Assembly: GCA_025093555.1 (NCBI GenBank)
Contig: JAIWNF010000007.1
Span: forward strand, 124,001 to 188,000
Origin: Circinella umbellata
Lineage: Eukaryota > Mucoromycota > Mucoromycetes > Mucorales > Lichtheimiaceae
Direction: 5' to 3'
Length of the DNA: 64,000 nucleotides
Shown: positions 39,144-51,233 of the stretch, piece by piece
Layout of the letters: each line of letters begins with the position of its first letter
Numbering within the stretch: position 1 is the stretch's first letter
Notes under the pieces: model-generated
The model's input: the letters and a program-made list of their open reading frames with translations, nothing else
Databases searched by the model: none
Told to the model about the DNA's origin: nothing
Position numbers and translations under genes: made by a program

Positions 39144-41696
39144 TTATGATTTTCTTTTCTTTTTCTTTTGTCGTGTTGTTGGGCCTGTTGGTAAACTATC
39201 CGCACTAGTAATTGCAAATTCACTTGCATGATCATAAGCACGTTTCTTCATTGGGTTGGCTTTCTTGATTGCTTTATTACCAGGCATTCGTTCTTGTCTA
39301 GCTACTTTTTTCTTTTTAGCTTTACTTGCTACTTGTATACTCGATGGTGCTTCACGTAATCCAAATGACTTTGCCATATGACCAAGATGAAGCTTCCTGA
39401 CATGGAAAATGTGTTTTTCTGCAGATCCATGTGTTGCATAAGCACGCATACTGGACCAATAAGCTTTGCGCGCCAACATGACATTCTGTAATAAAAAAAA
39501 TTCCTTATTTTTAGTTTTCCTCTCTTTCAGTTAATCACCGCTATCATCCTATACATTATCATAATAAATTATAATGCCTCTTCCGTTCTTCCCATCATCA
39601 CTAAAGTCCCTTTAACCTTCGTTTTATATCCAAATTTAATCCAAAAACCATATAAAAAAGACACTTACATCTTCATCCTTTAGAATAAACTGTTCCATTT
39701 TGTTTTGAAGGATTTGTGCAGGTGTATGATAATCTTGTTTGGTAGTAAGTGTTGATAAAACATTTTCAACTGTCACTGATTCCGGAAATAAATCTTGTGC
39801 CTTGAGAATATCAATATATTCCATTTCACTTGGTAATAAGAATAATGATGCACTACCAGCCTTTCCGAGACGTGCTGTACGACCCACTCGATGTACGTAA
39901 TCCTTTAGATCTGTGGGAGGATCGTACTGGATAATGCGATCAACATTTGGCATATCCAAACCACGTGCAGCGACATCCGTACATAATAATACACCAGAAG
40001 ATGATTGACTGAACAAATTATAAGATCTTGTACGCGATTTTTGATCCATATCACCATGAAGTCGATAAACAGGAACATCATTTAATAATTCACTTGTAAG
40101 ATATCCAGGATCAATCTTTTTTTCATCATCATCTTCATCTATAGTTTGCTTCTTTGTTGCTTTCTTCTTGTTACCCATAATCTTATCCAGGGCTTTATGC
40201 ATTGTGTCGTTTTCATCATCATTTCCTTCATCATCATCGTTTTCTTCTTCTTCATCATCTTGACTACCAGCATGTCCGAATAAGGTGTAATGAAAATCAA
40301 CAGAATCACAACAAGATAAAAACACAATAACTTTGCTACTTTTGGGTTTTCTTCTTTGCGCATCCCAAAAACAGGATCGAATCATGGCGGTCAATGTAAC
40401 AAGTCGGAGCTTAGCTGGTGTGATTATATACGTTTGCTTAAGTTGATTAGGGGTCGAATACTTCTCCACATGATCCTCAACATCATCAATGCCTTCTTTG
40501 ATAGCATTACCACTGACAAAGACGGGTCGGTCTAATGCCACTCCCGCCAAATGTTTGACATCATCTCTTAATGTAGCTGAACATAAAACATTTTGGCGTT
40601 TAGCAGGCCAAAACTTCTGTGATAAACTTGTTTGATATTTGACATCCGCAATGGTGCGTTCATTCAACAACTTGATTATTTTTGTCAATGTTTCTTCAAA
40701 CCCAAGGTCCAATAATCGATCTGCTTCATCCAAAATAAGCCAGCGTAACTGTCGTACATCAAAACTCTTTGTATTCTCTAAATGATCCAATAATCGACCT
40801 GGTGTACTGACCAAAATATTGACACCTTTACGTAATCTTGCTTTTTCCTTGTTTTTGTTTTCACCACCAATCAATAGTCCAGGAACAATCCAATGTAAAC
40901 GCTTGATATCTTGAGATCGAGGTACGTTCACTAATTTTTGAAGTACCTGGAGGACTTGTTGAGCCAATTCTCGAGTAGGTGTAAGAATAATAGCCACCGT
41001 ACCAATGGTTCGATCACCAAACCCACTGTAGTCATCAGTAACAGTAGAGGCGGCTACTAGTCGGTTTACAACAGGGATTAAGTAGGTTAAAGTTTTACCT
41101 GAACCTGTTTCAGCTTGAACAACAACATCGACATCGTGATCCGGGATTGTGGCATCGCGGACAGTACGTGAAGGACCAAGAAGTGTAGGAATTGCTTTAC
41201 GTTGAACATTGGTAGGTACCTGTACTCCAAGTTTAGAGTTTAAGCAAGTACACAAATCAGGATCAATACCTAAACCAGTAAATGTCGTATTGTCAGCCAT
41301 AGGTGCATTACTTGGAATATCATTGATCTTTTTCTTGATGTTTTTAGCAAGTGGTTGTCTGAAGTACGGATTCGAAGTGAAAATCGAAGAAAGAACTTGG
41401 CTTTTCCCTTGAACTAACTTCTGTGTTGTCGCTTCTTGTTGATGTTGTTCTAGTTCCGATGATTGATTAGAATTAGAAGGAAGAACAGATTCGCTGGTTG
41501 CAGTAGGAGTAATACTAGTGGTGGTAATATTTGTTACAGGTGTTGAAACAACAGATTTCTTGATCACTGGTGCTTGTTTTGATACAACTGAACTAGTTGA
41601 AGTAGTAGGTTTCTTTTTACGAAAAGCAAGACCTGGCTTGTTAGCGGCAGGTTTACGATTGCTAAAGTTGATCAGCAATCCGTCGTCGTCTGCCAT
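39144..41696 (-). CDS. DBP7: DEAD-box ATP-dependent RNA helicase Dbp7 (DDX31 family)
   Basis: Two exons on the minus strand: 41696-39669 and 39485-39144; 789 residues. The helicase motifs are all present: Q-motif region (TNVQRKAIP), motif I AETGSGKT, Ia PTRELAQQ, Ib [33 protein letters not shown], motif V region [31 protein letters not shown]. The first ~140 residues are Lys/Ser/Thr-rich and include the [14 protein letters not shown] element. Between motifs IV and V is an acidic insert ([16 protein letters not shown]). The C-terminal exon carries [14 protein letters not shown], the conserved helicase C-terminal extension, then [18 protein letters not shown] and a Lys-rich nucleolar tail ending KKKKRKS. 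Dbp7 works in the nucleolus in 60S ribosomal subunit assembly. The intron-exon join [14 protein letters not shown] restores the known extension, so the unspliced end is wrong. Confidence 0.95.
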
Positions 41697-42090
41697 TGAT
41701 CTCGATTAAATAATAATAATAATAATAAAAAGGACAATGGAAATAAAAATTTTATGCTTTCTGATAAAAAAGAAAGCTTAAATTTAAAGCAACGACATCA
41801 AAAAAAAAAAACTGAAGCACCCATTTTTCATATCATACTGCTCTATATATAATTACACATCAGCAAGTAAATAATAGTAATCACAGTAACTAAATGTAAT
41901 TATGTATTTTATTTATTAAAAGCACACTTGATAATAAATGTGCTGGATAATTTATATATTTATCTTCACTTGAATGTTCTGTTTAAGCCATATAACCTGT
42001 CACTTGTCACTGATTTGTTTGATTTTTTTTTTTTGACACTAGGTAACTTTTTTTTAAACTTCCTCTCTTCCCCTTCCTATCTTATACACC
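41697..42090. promoter_or_regulatory. Shared divergent promoter of DBP7 and NSE1
   Basis: About 390 bp separate the two start codons on opposite strands. It is AT-rich, with a (TAA)n run beside DBP7 and a pyrimidine-rich stretch (CTTCCTCTCTTCCCCTTCC, 42060-42078) right before the NSE1 ATG, a common fungal transcription-start context. No specific factor site is claimed. Confidence 0.5.
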
Positions 42091-43095
42091 ATGTCCACTG
42101 GCTATACCATTTCCAGCGCACCCAATCAAAATCCTACTGAATATGGTGATAGTCATAGGCTGTTTATGCAATCTATGCTCTCCCATCGCATACTCCCGTT
42201 AGAAAAAGCACATGAGCTTTACTTTAAAATATGTGATTTGACACAAAGTAAAATCTTCCCCTTTGGTCTTTTATATACAATCAATTCACGAAACTTGATA
42301 GTTAACATTGCAATAAAAAAAAACTTATTTTTTAATAGGCGAACGTGTGGAGTTTGATGATTTTTTTAATGTAATTAATGCTGAAATAGGAGAAATTGAT
42401 CTTGCTTTACGAACAACAAATGATGAACGCGATGGATCAACACTTCTCGGTTTGGTAATTATTCATATATATATATATATATATTCCCGTTGGATATGTA
42501 GACTAATTTTTTTTTTATTTGTTGTCAAGGTAAACGCAAAAGAAGACGAAATAGCACAAATAGCAACCAAGTATACACCAAATGAAATAACATATTTTCG
42601 CGAAATGGTAAGCAAGATTTTCAATTTTTGATTTTGAAAGAAGGGAGATCAAAGCTAACAGGTTATTGTATACAGCTTGAAACAATTATTACCGCAGATG
42701 ATGAAAAAAATGCAATCAGTTCCATGGTAGCGTTAAGGCTTGGACAAAAAATGAAACCACAATTATCGCAGAAAGATACACAAGCACTAATTGATCGATT
42801 CACCGAAGATGGCTGGATTTGTCTGACACCAGATGGGTCATCTTATGCAATTGATACTCGTAGTATCATGGAATTAAATTCTTATTTCCGTGAACAATAT
42901 GGTGATATGATCAAAGAATGCATGATGTGTTATGATATTGTTACTATGGGCGAACGTTGTGAATTACAAAATTGTGGTGTTCGGATGCATCGGCATTGTG
43001 CAGACAGTCAATTTGCTGGAGGGAATTTGACATGTCCCTCATGTAAAACATCATGGTCAAGATCTAACACGTTTGGACTTGGTTTACCGCTGTAA
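42091..43095 (+). CDS. NSE1: Nse1, RING-like subunit of the SMC5/6 complex
   Basis: Exons 42091-42247, 42339-42454, 42530-42607, 42676-43095; 256 residues, the normal size for Nse1. The N-terminus (HRLFMQSMLSHRILPLEKAH) is the typical opening of Nse1, where the first helices contact Nse3. The central winged-helix region has DRFTEDGWICLTPDGS and LNSYFREQYGD. The C-terminal variant RING is complete: CMMCYDIVTMGERCELQNCG, VRMHRHCADSQF and CPSCKTSW. Nse1 pairs with Nse3 and Nse4 in the SMC5/6 DNA-repair and chromosome-segregation complex and acts as an E3 ubiquitin ligase. It faces DBP7 across a short divergent promoter and ends 184 bp from MPE1. No anomalies. Confidence 0.93.
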
Positions 43096-43279
43096 AAAAA
43101 ATCACTATTTGTTTCTTTTTCTTTTTGATTAATCATATCTGTAAATTTGTTTATATGTAAAAAATAAATATAATGAATATTCTTAAGTTATTTTATGTGT
43201 CTGTTAAAAAAAAAGAGAAAAGCTTCTATTTGCACACAATTCATTTTTTTTAGAATATTTAATTTTTATTTTTATATAT

Positions 43280-45498
43280 CTAAGCTTGTTGATCTCGTAC
43301 ATAATCTCGTACATAAGTATCTACACTAGCTCGTACATCCATATTTTGGATCAATCCATCTAAACCATTTGGAATTTGTTGTCGACAATCTTGACAAGCA
43401 AAATCATTTTCTAACAGATATCCTCGAATACATTCATCACAAAAACTGGCGCCACAACAAGGTGCAATGGTTGCGTCACGTAATAATCCTTCACATATTG
43501 GACATTGCAGATAATCAGGAGCAGGAATTTGATCAAATAATTCCAACAAGTCGCCTGCTGTTGCCGTTCCCAAGTTAATCGTTGCTGCTGATTTTGCTAC
43601 ATGTTTATCCCACGTTGACCTATTATTATGTTCGTTAATTACTTAATTTATCTTTAATTTTTTTAAATATAAAAAAAATTTTTACTCACGAGTCTGCTTG
43701 GGCTACTACTAAATCACCTTTGGGTGTTACCATGAGACCTCCTGTACCAGATTTTACTGCATTTTTTGGTTCTTCAATCACTTTAAGGAAACTACGTGGA
43801 ATACCGGTGGTTCGCTTTATCCTTGGATGTTTATCAAATTCCTTGTCACCATTGGTGGGACATTGATTGATATAATGGCCTAAACAACAGTTTTAATAAC
43901 TCAACAGTCATCCAATCTAACACCCATAATTATATATACGAAAAAAATGCCTATGTTTTCTTTTTTACCTTTTTGACCACATCGATAACAAACATAAGTA
44001 GGTGGCGGTACTCGTTGTGGTTGCTGTTGCTGTTGTTGTTGGTGTTGTTGATTATTATTATCGCCACTATTGTCGCCACTACCAGTAACACCACCTCCAC
44101 TTGAACCACCATGACCACCTCGTTGTGCATGATGATATCCTCCTCGTCCTCGTCGCCAATCGCCACCTCTTGGTGTAAATGGAATATATTGCTGTCTGTA
44201 ATGTATGTGTATGTGTATGTTTATATATGTATATGTGAGAAAATTTCATAATAGCAATAATTGACACAGATAACAACAATAATATGTATACATTCAATTG
44301 TATATGCTATCGACTTCACCACACATAAAATCAATTTGCCATATTTCTATCTCCCGCAGATTCTCTCTCAATAAGAGAATCAGAGCACATACACGAAAAA
44401 AAAAAGACCAAGACATGAAAAACAGTAGTAATGGATAGAGAGGATTGGGCAAAAGAAGTGTATATATTTTCTTTTTTTTTTCTTTTTCACTCGAAAACAA
44501 TATAAAAAGCAAAATTGACATACACGCTAATCCCTTTTGTTCTCTCTATCTCACTCCCCATAGTAACCACCCTCCACACAATTACTTCCCTCCTTCCTTT
44601 TATACGCAATCATATATTCTATTACCATGAAAACAAATTCTTTTAAAAAAAATAACTACTTACTCTGCGAGTTTTTCTTGCATAGCACCCCACTGATCTG
44701 TTGTTTGCTGAAACATGGCTTGAATTCGTGCTTCTTCTGAATCATCACCTGGTATTGAACCTCCTCCTCCTAATCCTTGCTGCTGTTGTTGTTGTACATC
44801 AGACATGGAAGCGAAAGAGGCTTCATCGCCTTGTGATTGTTGCTTTTGTTGTCGTTGACGATATTGTGGTGCATTCAATACCATATTTCGACCACCTGGT
44901 CCTCCACCAGATCCAAACCTTTCTGCTGCTGGTCCAGGTGGTCCTTTTAACATTCCCATCCCACTTGATCCCATTCCTTTCCCATCCGCTGGTAATGCCC
45001 CTAAAACATAACGCTGTGCTGTTCCTTTTCCAGGTCGTGATGCTGGTAATCGTCGTACTACAATCGAAGTGTTTCTAGGCACCACATAGACATCATCTTT
45101 GTATTCTATATTCAATTTTTAATTATAAAGAACAGAAAAAATAAAATAAAAATAAAATCAAAAATGATTGGTTTTTTTTTTATTATTGTAATTAATTTTA
45201 TAAAGATCCAAAAAGTATATATAAAGTTCTCTATTGTAGATAGGTGGTGTATATGTATTGTAGTTGGATGTAAAAAGATCAAAGGTAGATCAAGTATAAG
45301 GTGGTAGTTTCTTTTTTTGTTACCTTCATCGGTTTGTGCATTATAGATGGCGAGATCAAAATCTGTACCCTTTCCAAGTTTTTTGGCCCGAATGATCTCA
45401 CGCTTTACATCAAACACAGTAGCACCGGGGCCATCAAAGGTATATACATCATAATCGGAATCTTTATGTGCTTTAAATTTATAATATATGACTGACAT
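43280..45498 (-). CDS. MPE1: Mpe1/RBBP6-type DWNN-zinc knuckle-RING protein of the mRNA 3'-end processing complex
   Basis: Five minus-strand exons: 45498-45324, 45105-44664, 44195-43969, 43879-43690, 43619-43280; 457 residues. The N-terminal DWNN ubiquitin-like domain begins SVIYYKFKAHKDSDYDVYTF and ends DVYVVPRNTSIVVRRLPASR across the first intron. A Gly/Gln-rich linker follows, then a CCHC zinc knuckle split by an intron (CYRCGQKGHYINQCP, about residue 285), then GIPRSFLKV and a RING/U-box-like domain (CPICEGLLRDATIAPCCGAS, FCDECI, CQDCRQQIP). This is the fixed architecture of yeast Mpe1 and the N-terminal half of RBBP6. Mpe1 is part of the cleavage and polyadenylation factor and contacts the poly(A) signal. 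The short C-terminus after the RING matches fungal members. Confidence 0.95.
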
Positions 45499-48303
45499 AT
45501 TTTTTCTTTACTTTCTAGTGTAAGAAGAAATAATAATAATAAAAATACACAAGGTTTCGGGGGCATATTCATATATGCACCATCTCCTAAAAAATTGCAC
45601 ACACTATTTGAAGGTCCGATCTCCATGTAGACCCTCGCCAGAATTATATAAAAGAAAAGCCAGAGTTATAAATAGTAGTAACGAACATGTATAAATGCTC
45701 TTACTTTCTCTTCTTTAATTTGAGAAACAATGTCATCAAGATACGGTTGAAATAAAAGATACGAAAAAAGAAACTCCAGGTAGTAGATTTGATCTATAGC
45801 GATAATCATCAACCTATACTCAGAGCTTATTTAGAGTATATAAACTCGATCGCAAGGCAAATTAGTCGTTTTATTGAAAATTCTCAGTATATTCTGTGAA
45901 AAGATGAATATAGCAACAAATTTCAGTCATGAGAATACCAACTACTGATTCCTTTTATTGTACCTTTATACGTTCTCTGAATGGTATAACAGTTACTAGT
46001 TGTAGTAAGTACATGGCAGACTATTTAAATATTTACATCACACCTTGCCTATGAATCTTTCAATTGGATAGAGTATTGAAAACCCTTGTTGATATATAAA
46101 AGTGGTATATTATTGCTAACCAACATCTTGTAAGCCCAAGGTAGTTATGTTGTATGTGGATGATGAGTTGAAGTTCGCAAGGTCGTGATTATCATGATGA
46201 TGGATTTTTTTTGTATAATTCTTTTCATGCATAATACACATGATGATATCTATAATACAAGACGAATAAGTGTATGTGATAAATATAATTTACAACACGA
46301 AATGACGATAGTTGCAGTGACAGTAACAGGAATGTTATGATGTAATCTAAAAAAATATTTTTACTTTCTGACTACCTATCAGGTTTTTTTCATAAGTGTA
46401 TTCATAAAGAATGTTCCATTATTAACATTATTAAAGTATCATACGTAAAACATCGACATTATCACTAATGCAGGCCTATTCACTCCCACGCAACCATCCG
46501 ATTTTCATGTATGAAAATGAGATAATATAAACTTATCTGGGCCGGAGAAATATAAGATTCATCAGGTTTAGTCAATAATAGAGTTTCAATTTGTGCATTC
46601 CTTTGGGGTTTAGTTAATTCCTTATCTTCAAGAATAGCATATGCTGATTTGAATGTCCTGTCAAAAGTTTTGTCTATTTTGGATTATAATTAACATCATT
46701 TCATCATTGGACCAACAATATCGTTAAATTTAAAATAGAGCAAATACAAAAACATATTGAGAAATACTTAATCCTTTCACTTTATGTAAGACTATATATA
46801 CATTTGGCAGGTTGTTCGTTATGCTACGATAATCGGATACATAAGTACGTAGTAAATACTGTAGCATAATCGATCTCGAATTATCAATGCCAACAGCAAG
46901 GAGAAAAAAAAGGGACTCTATGGTATATTTCACTTATAACCGCCAAAATTGAGAAATTGTTTCAATTTTGTCATTTAAAACATCACTAATATATGTAGTA
47001 AATATTATGTTTATACGTAGTGTAGGAAAGTAGGAAAAAAAATCTCTGATCAGTGATGCTAATATGGCAATATGAACTATATATCCTAGATCTGCTTCAT
47101 TGATTGTAATACTTTGTAAATATGCATTTCAAAAAACTACAAAGGCTCTATAAAAAAAAAGCATTGAAATACAGTTGGATTTAACTGACAGGGGAAAGTC
47201 TAAGAATAAACCAGCCAAGTATTGTCTGAAAGCTTGAAATGATAAGCACTGTCAACTTGTACTATTCGTTTTGCTGCTCCAGTAGTATCTTTTAATCCAG
47301 TTGCATTTGCAGTAGTATTTTTGAGAGAGTTTAAAGATATGACTTACATCTTATGCAGTTTTACAAAGAGCCGTTTTCTGTTTCCAGAGATCAGGCTATA
47401 AGGCTACTATGTGGTATATGCTTTACATACATACACAAGAATTATTATTATTTTTGTATCTGCATATCACTTCATTTTCCATTTATTTCTATAACTTTAT
47501 GAATTTTTATGTACACTTTTAAAATAGCAGACAGATGCTATCTGCTATTACAATTATAATGCCTCTTTTTCTTTTTTTGACATTTTCAGTATATTACGTA
47601 GATATCTATGCCCTAATTAATCATCTCACCTTTGTTAGATAAATATACTAACCCACACAGTACTTGTAGTTGCACATTGGAATTGTACATATGTTTCTAC
47701 TTAGAAATGTTTGTGTAATATAGCGGAGATACATTAATCAATTGTTTCTCTCTCTCTCTGCTAAATTTGAGCTTCACCGATCAGCTTTGACAACCTTCAG
47801 CTTCATCACAACTTTTTTTTGTGGGACGCTAATCCATAATAATTGTTTGAAATATACATAAAAATAAATGTTATCGATTAAAAATTCAAAATATTTAGTT
47901 TGTATGTCTCTGAAGCTCCCTAAAGTTAGAGTAAAATCCTGGCTGTTATAGGTTGTTTTTTCTTTTGTGTATTTCCAGCAAAAGATAATAAAAAATGTAT
48001 AGTACGTATTAAGCCAATTACAATAGTATTTTCGAGAAACATATTGTATTCGTCAACATAGAATAGCATTACCACAAATGTTATTATTATTTTATTTTCC
48101 TTTGTAATATAAAATCAAATGACTCTTAATGCTTAGGAGAAGATAATAAAAAAGTTATTAAGAAAAAAAAATAGGTCAAAGGTGAGGGGGATAAGTAGAG
48201 GTTTATAAACGATATAGATATAATATAATAGTATATATACGTGTGTGTTTAGAGTGCATTATTATGGTGTTATATGTAAAAAAAAAAATGAAGAAGAAAC
48301 AAG
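45499..48303. other. 2.8-kb gene-poor region upstream of MPE1
   Basis: The first few hundred bases are the MPE1 promoter side. The rest is AT-rich and has no intact gene. A decayed coding remnant on the minus strand (46480-47430) is described separately. A (CT)n-like run lies near 47745-47760. Confidence 0.5.
46480..47430 (-). pseudogene. Decayed coding remnant, possibly a transposase
   Basis: Three minus-strand stretches look protein-coding by composition but are joined by stops and shifts: TTANATGLKDTTGAAKRIVQ and VDSAYHFKLSDNTWLVYS (about 47330-47200); FFLLAVGIDNSRSIMLQYLL and NNLPNVYIVLHKVKGLSIS (46910-46760); DKTFDRTFKSAYAILEDKEL and RNAQIETLLLTKPDESYISP (46680-46540). The piece with GIDNSR and NLPNVYIVLHKVKGL resembles the Asp-containing core and following helix of Mutator-like transposases, but this is only a visual resemblance. 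No terminal repeats were found. Confidence 0.3.
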
Positions 48304-50548
48304 TTAATCACTAGAGGAATTAAGCCAACCAGCAGCACTACCTAGTCGTTCGTCATATGACGCAGATATATGAACCCGTGATTGACCTTCATAACGTATA
48401 AATGGTGATACTCGAACAGATGATGATTGTGCTGTTGACGATGAATGATGTCTTCTTGTATTATTGCTACTATTGTTGTTGTTGTTGTTGTTGCTATTAT
48501 TGTTGTCTTGCTCTTCTTGATCACTTTCGCGATCACTTGTCTTGGTTTGAAGAGCTGTTTGACTTTTTGATTTCCTTGGAGTTGATGTTGGTAATGATGC
48601 AGATGATGATATTGCTTGCGGTCCATGTTTCTTTCTCCTACTTCCTCTTCGTCTTCGTCGTTTTCGTTGTTGCTGCTGTTCAAGTGTCGAAGAAGATGCG
48701 GTTGTTGAACAGCTTTCTTCATCATTATTCATATTATCTGGTAATAGCGTATGAGCTAATGAAATGGGTTTTGGATGAAATTGACGAATTTCTTCTACTG
48801 CTTTTTCAAGACTTGATAATTTGGATCGTTCATAACGTAAACTTAAATGTACATAATCATGAATAGCTCGAGTAATGTCATGTTGTTTTTGTGTTTCAAA
48901 TAATTGAATTTCATCTTTTACTTTGGTTTGACATAAATCAAATGCTTGCTTAGATGACTGTAATTCTTGAGTTGCTTCCTCTTCTTCTGCTATTGTTGCT
49001 TGTACTTCAGGTGTGTTCAATCCCAAGCGTAATTTTAGTTTATCAGCTTTATCTCGTTTTTTATTTCTGTGCTTAGCACTTTCCACATAATCCATCAATT
49101 TTTGAGTTCGAACATTGAAAGCTGTCTAATATATGTGCATGTGTGTAAATCAATATGTGTACTCTGAAAAAAAAAAGCCGCATAGATTGTGTTACCTTAA
49201 GTCCATCCATGGAATTCTTGTACTCAATCATTACATCTCCGAATTTCATATTTTCTTCAATTCCCTAAAGTCATAATGATCTTTTATTAATAAAAACAAA
49301 AGTTCATTGCTTTTTTTTTTGTTTTCTTTAGCAACTTTGTATTACCTGGCGTGTAAAAATGAAACCTAACTCATCCATCAATAGTCCAAATAATTGCATT
49401 TTATGATCAAGTCCACGTTGAACCTTTCTTTGTGCTTCTGAGTCCCCATCCCCGAGTCGATACTTGCTTTGTGTCGTTTCAATAACAACATCACCCATCG
49501 TTACCAATACATCAGCAAGACCTAAAATTAGTTTTTTTTTTTGTATCAGAATACATATATAACATTTATTTCATGAAATGGTTTTTCTTTCTTTTTTTTT
49601 TTACCTTCACGGGTTTGTATCAGCTGGCCTAAAGATTCCGCAATGGTACCGAAATATGATTCAAGCATGAGAATATAAATTTGATGTCGATGAAATGTAT
49701 CTTGATCATTCTATATCATATAATAAGGTTAAAGATGTCAAAAAATATACCTTATAAATAATACATATAAAAATGTACCTTAGTAAAATTTATTAAAGTA
49801 TATAAATACTTACACCTTCTACAGGTTCAGTCGCTTTATATGATTTGAATCCACGGTCTGTATTTGATCTCATTACTCTATTAAATCTCAAAAAAGATAA
49901 CACACCACGATTCGCTTGTCCAACTTCGGTAGGCGTCTAGGTATGTACTAAATGCATCAGCTTTCCCACACACAATCCAGTTTTTTCTTATAGGATATCC
50001 ATTATTATTTACCATATCATTCGATAAAAAATGAATAAAATCATCATAATCTGCAAAAACAGAACGAGAAGTTAACTTTTCAAAAAATCGAAGCACCTGT
50101 AATCGCTTTCGTTCAACATAATCTTGATCATCCATACGTTGTAAAGAAGGTGGTTCTGGAAGTGGTGGGACGACAAGTTCCGGGAATGCCTGTGTTAATT
50201 TTTCATGCAACCAACTGATTTGTTGAAAAGAACGAAATACGGTTGGTTGAACAAGTTGGTGGCGAGTAATATATTCTTCAAGACCCTTGTTTTTTTTTTT
50301 TTTTTTTTTTTTTGGTTTATTCGTTAGTTAATCTATTCCCTCTTCTCCAATTAAAGCAATCTCCCTGTGTTCCTTATAAACGTCGTATATATCTATGTCT
50401 ATTATATATGCCTACACACACATGTATTGTATATTACTCATTTTCTTGTTACCTCTTCAGAACGACTACCCAAGACAAGTTTGAATTGTATAATGTCAGT
50501 TGACGCAGCCGCCTCGGGTACAGTTAAGGTAAGTGACGAATCGGTCAT
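48304..50548 (-). CDS. PX-BAR sorting nexin (Snx41/Atg20 or Snx4-like)
   Basis: Seven minus-strand exons: 50548-50453, 50285-50013, 49936-49814, 49710-49605, 49521-49346, 49264-49196, 49125-48304; 554 residues. The PX domain (about residues 15-125) has FKLVLGSRSEE, GLEEYITRHQLVQPTVFRSF, LHEKLTQAFPELVVPPLPEP and DYVERKRLQVLRFFEKL, with the VPPLP and basic motifs that bind phosphatidylinositol 3-phosphate. A BAR-type helical region follows (IYILMLESYFGTIAESLGQL, DVVIETTQSKYRLGDGDSEA, then AKHRNKKRDKADKLKLRLGL and long helices to about residue 395). The C-terminal ~150 residues are Ser/Asn-rich and disordered. Such nexins sort cargo from endosomes to the Golgi and serve selective autophagy. Exon 3 is found only by splicing at TAG/ACGCCTACC; the unspliced frame runs out of family similarity after SNDM. 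The first intron has an odd 3' end (see finding). Exact orthologue is uncertain. Confidence 0.87.
50290..50313. repeat. 24-nt poly(T) on plus strand, poly(A) in sorting-nexin intron 1
   Basis: Uninterrupted homopolymer ending 3 nt before the CAAG 3' splice region of the minus-strand sorting nexin intron 1. It is the longest homopolymer I noticed in the window. Confidence 0.97.
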
Positions 50549-51233
50549 TATTAAAGGGAGGAATGAGAGATCGTTGTCGGAAACAAAATGAGAGAATGCT
50601 TAACTTTTTTCTTTTTTAACTTTTTTTTTTCAGAGATTAGGAACCCCTTTTTTTCCCTCTCTCTCACACTTCACTAGAATGAAATACTTGTGTGTGTATA
50701 TTAATATGTAATAATATACTTATATAAAGGAAAGTTTCTTTAAATAGTTAAATAGAAGGATTATGAAAAAAAAAGAGTTTCGAATTCTTCTTCCGCTTTG
50801 TTGTACTATTATATGGATCAAAAGTACCAGGCACGTGTAATGCAAAATGATTCAAAATAGGAAATTCTCTTTTTTCTTCTTTTGTTACAGTTAATGATAA
50901 AGGAAAAGGAAGGGACAACGATTTTGATTAACATAGAGAGAAAAGGCATATGCAGTAATTTTGTTAGTTATTTTTATGCTATAGATCAGACAAAGAAAGC
51001 AACAGTTCCTTCCACTATCAATTAATCAGGTCATCGATCATTGTCTGTTGTATTATGTAGAATTGGCGTTGTCATGACAACTATTATATTTATTAGCATT
51101 ATTTGATTTACTTAATTTAAATTATGGTTTGTTATTTCAGGACATAATAATAATATTATACCAAGAAATGATGTGTTTTAAAACGTAATCGTATATAAAA
51201 AAGGAGTATATGCATGAGAAAATTGTCTAACTA
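50549..51233. other. Spacer: sorting nexin promoter and SEC2 3' flank
   Basis: AT-rich with T-rich and CT-rich runs (50600-50670). Both neighbours are on the minus strand, so the stretch holds the 3' end of SEC2 and the promoter of the sorting nexin. No gene seen. Confidence 0.55.
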
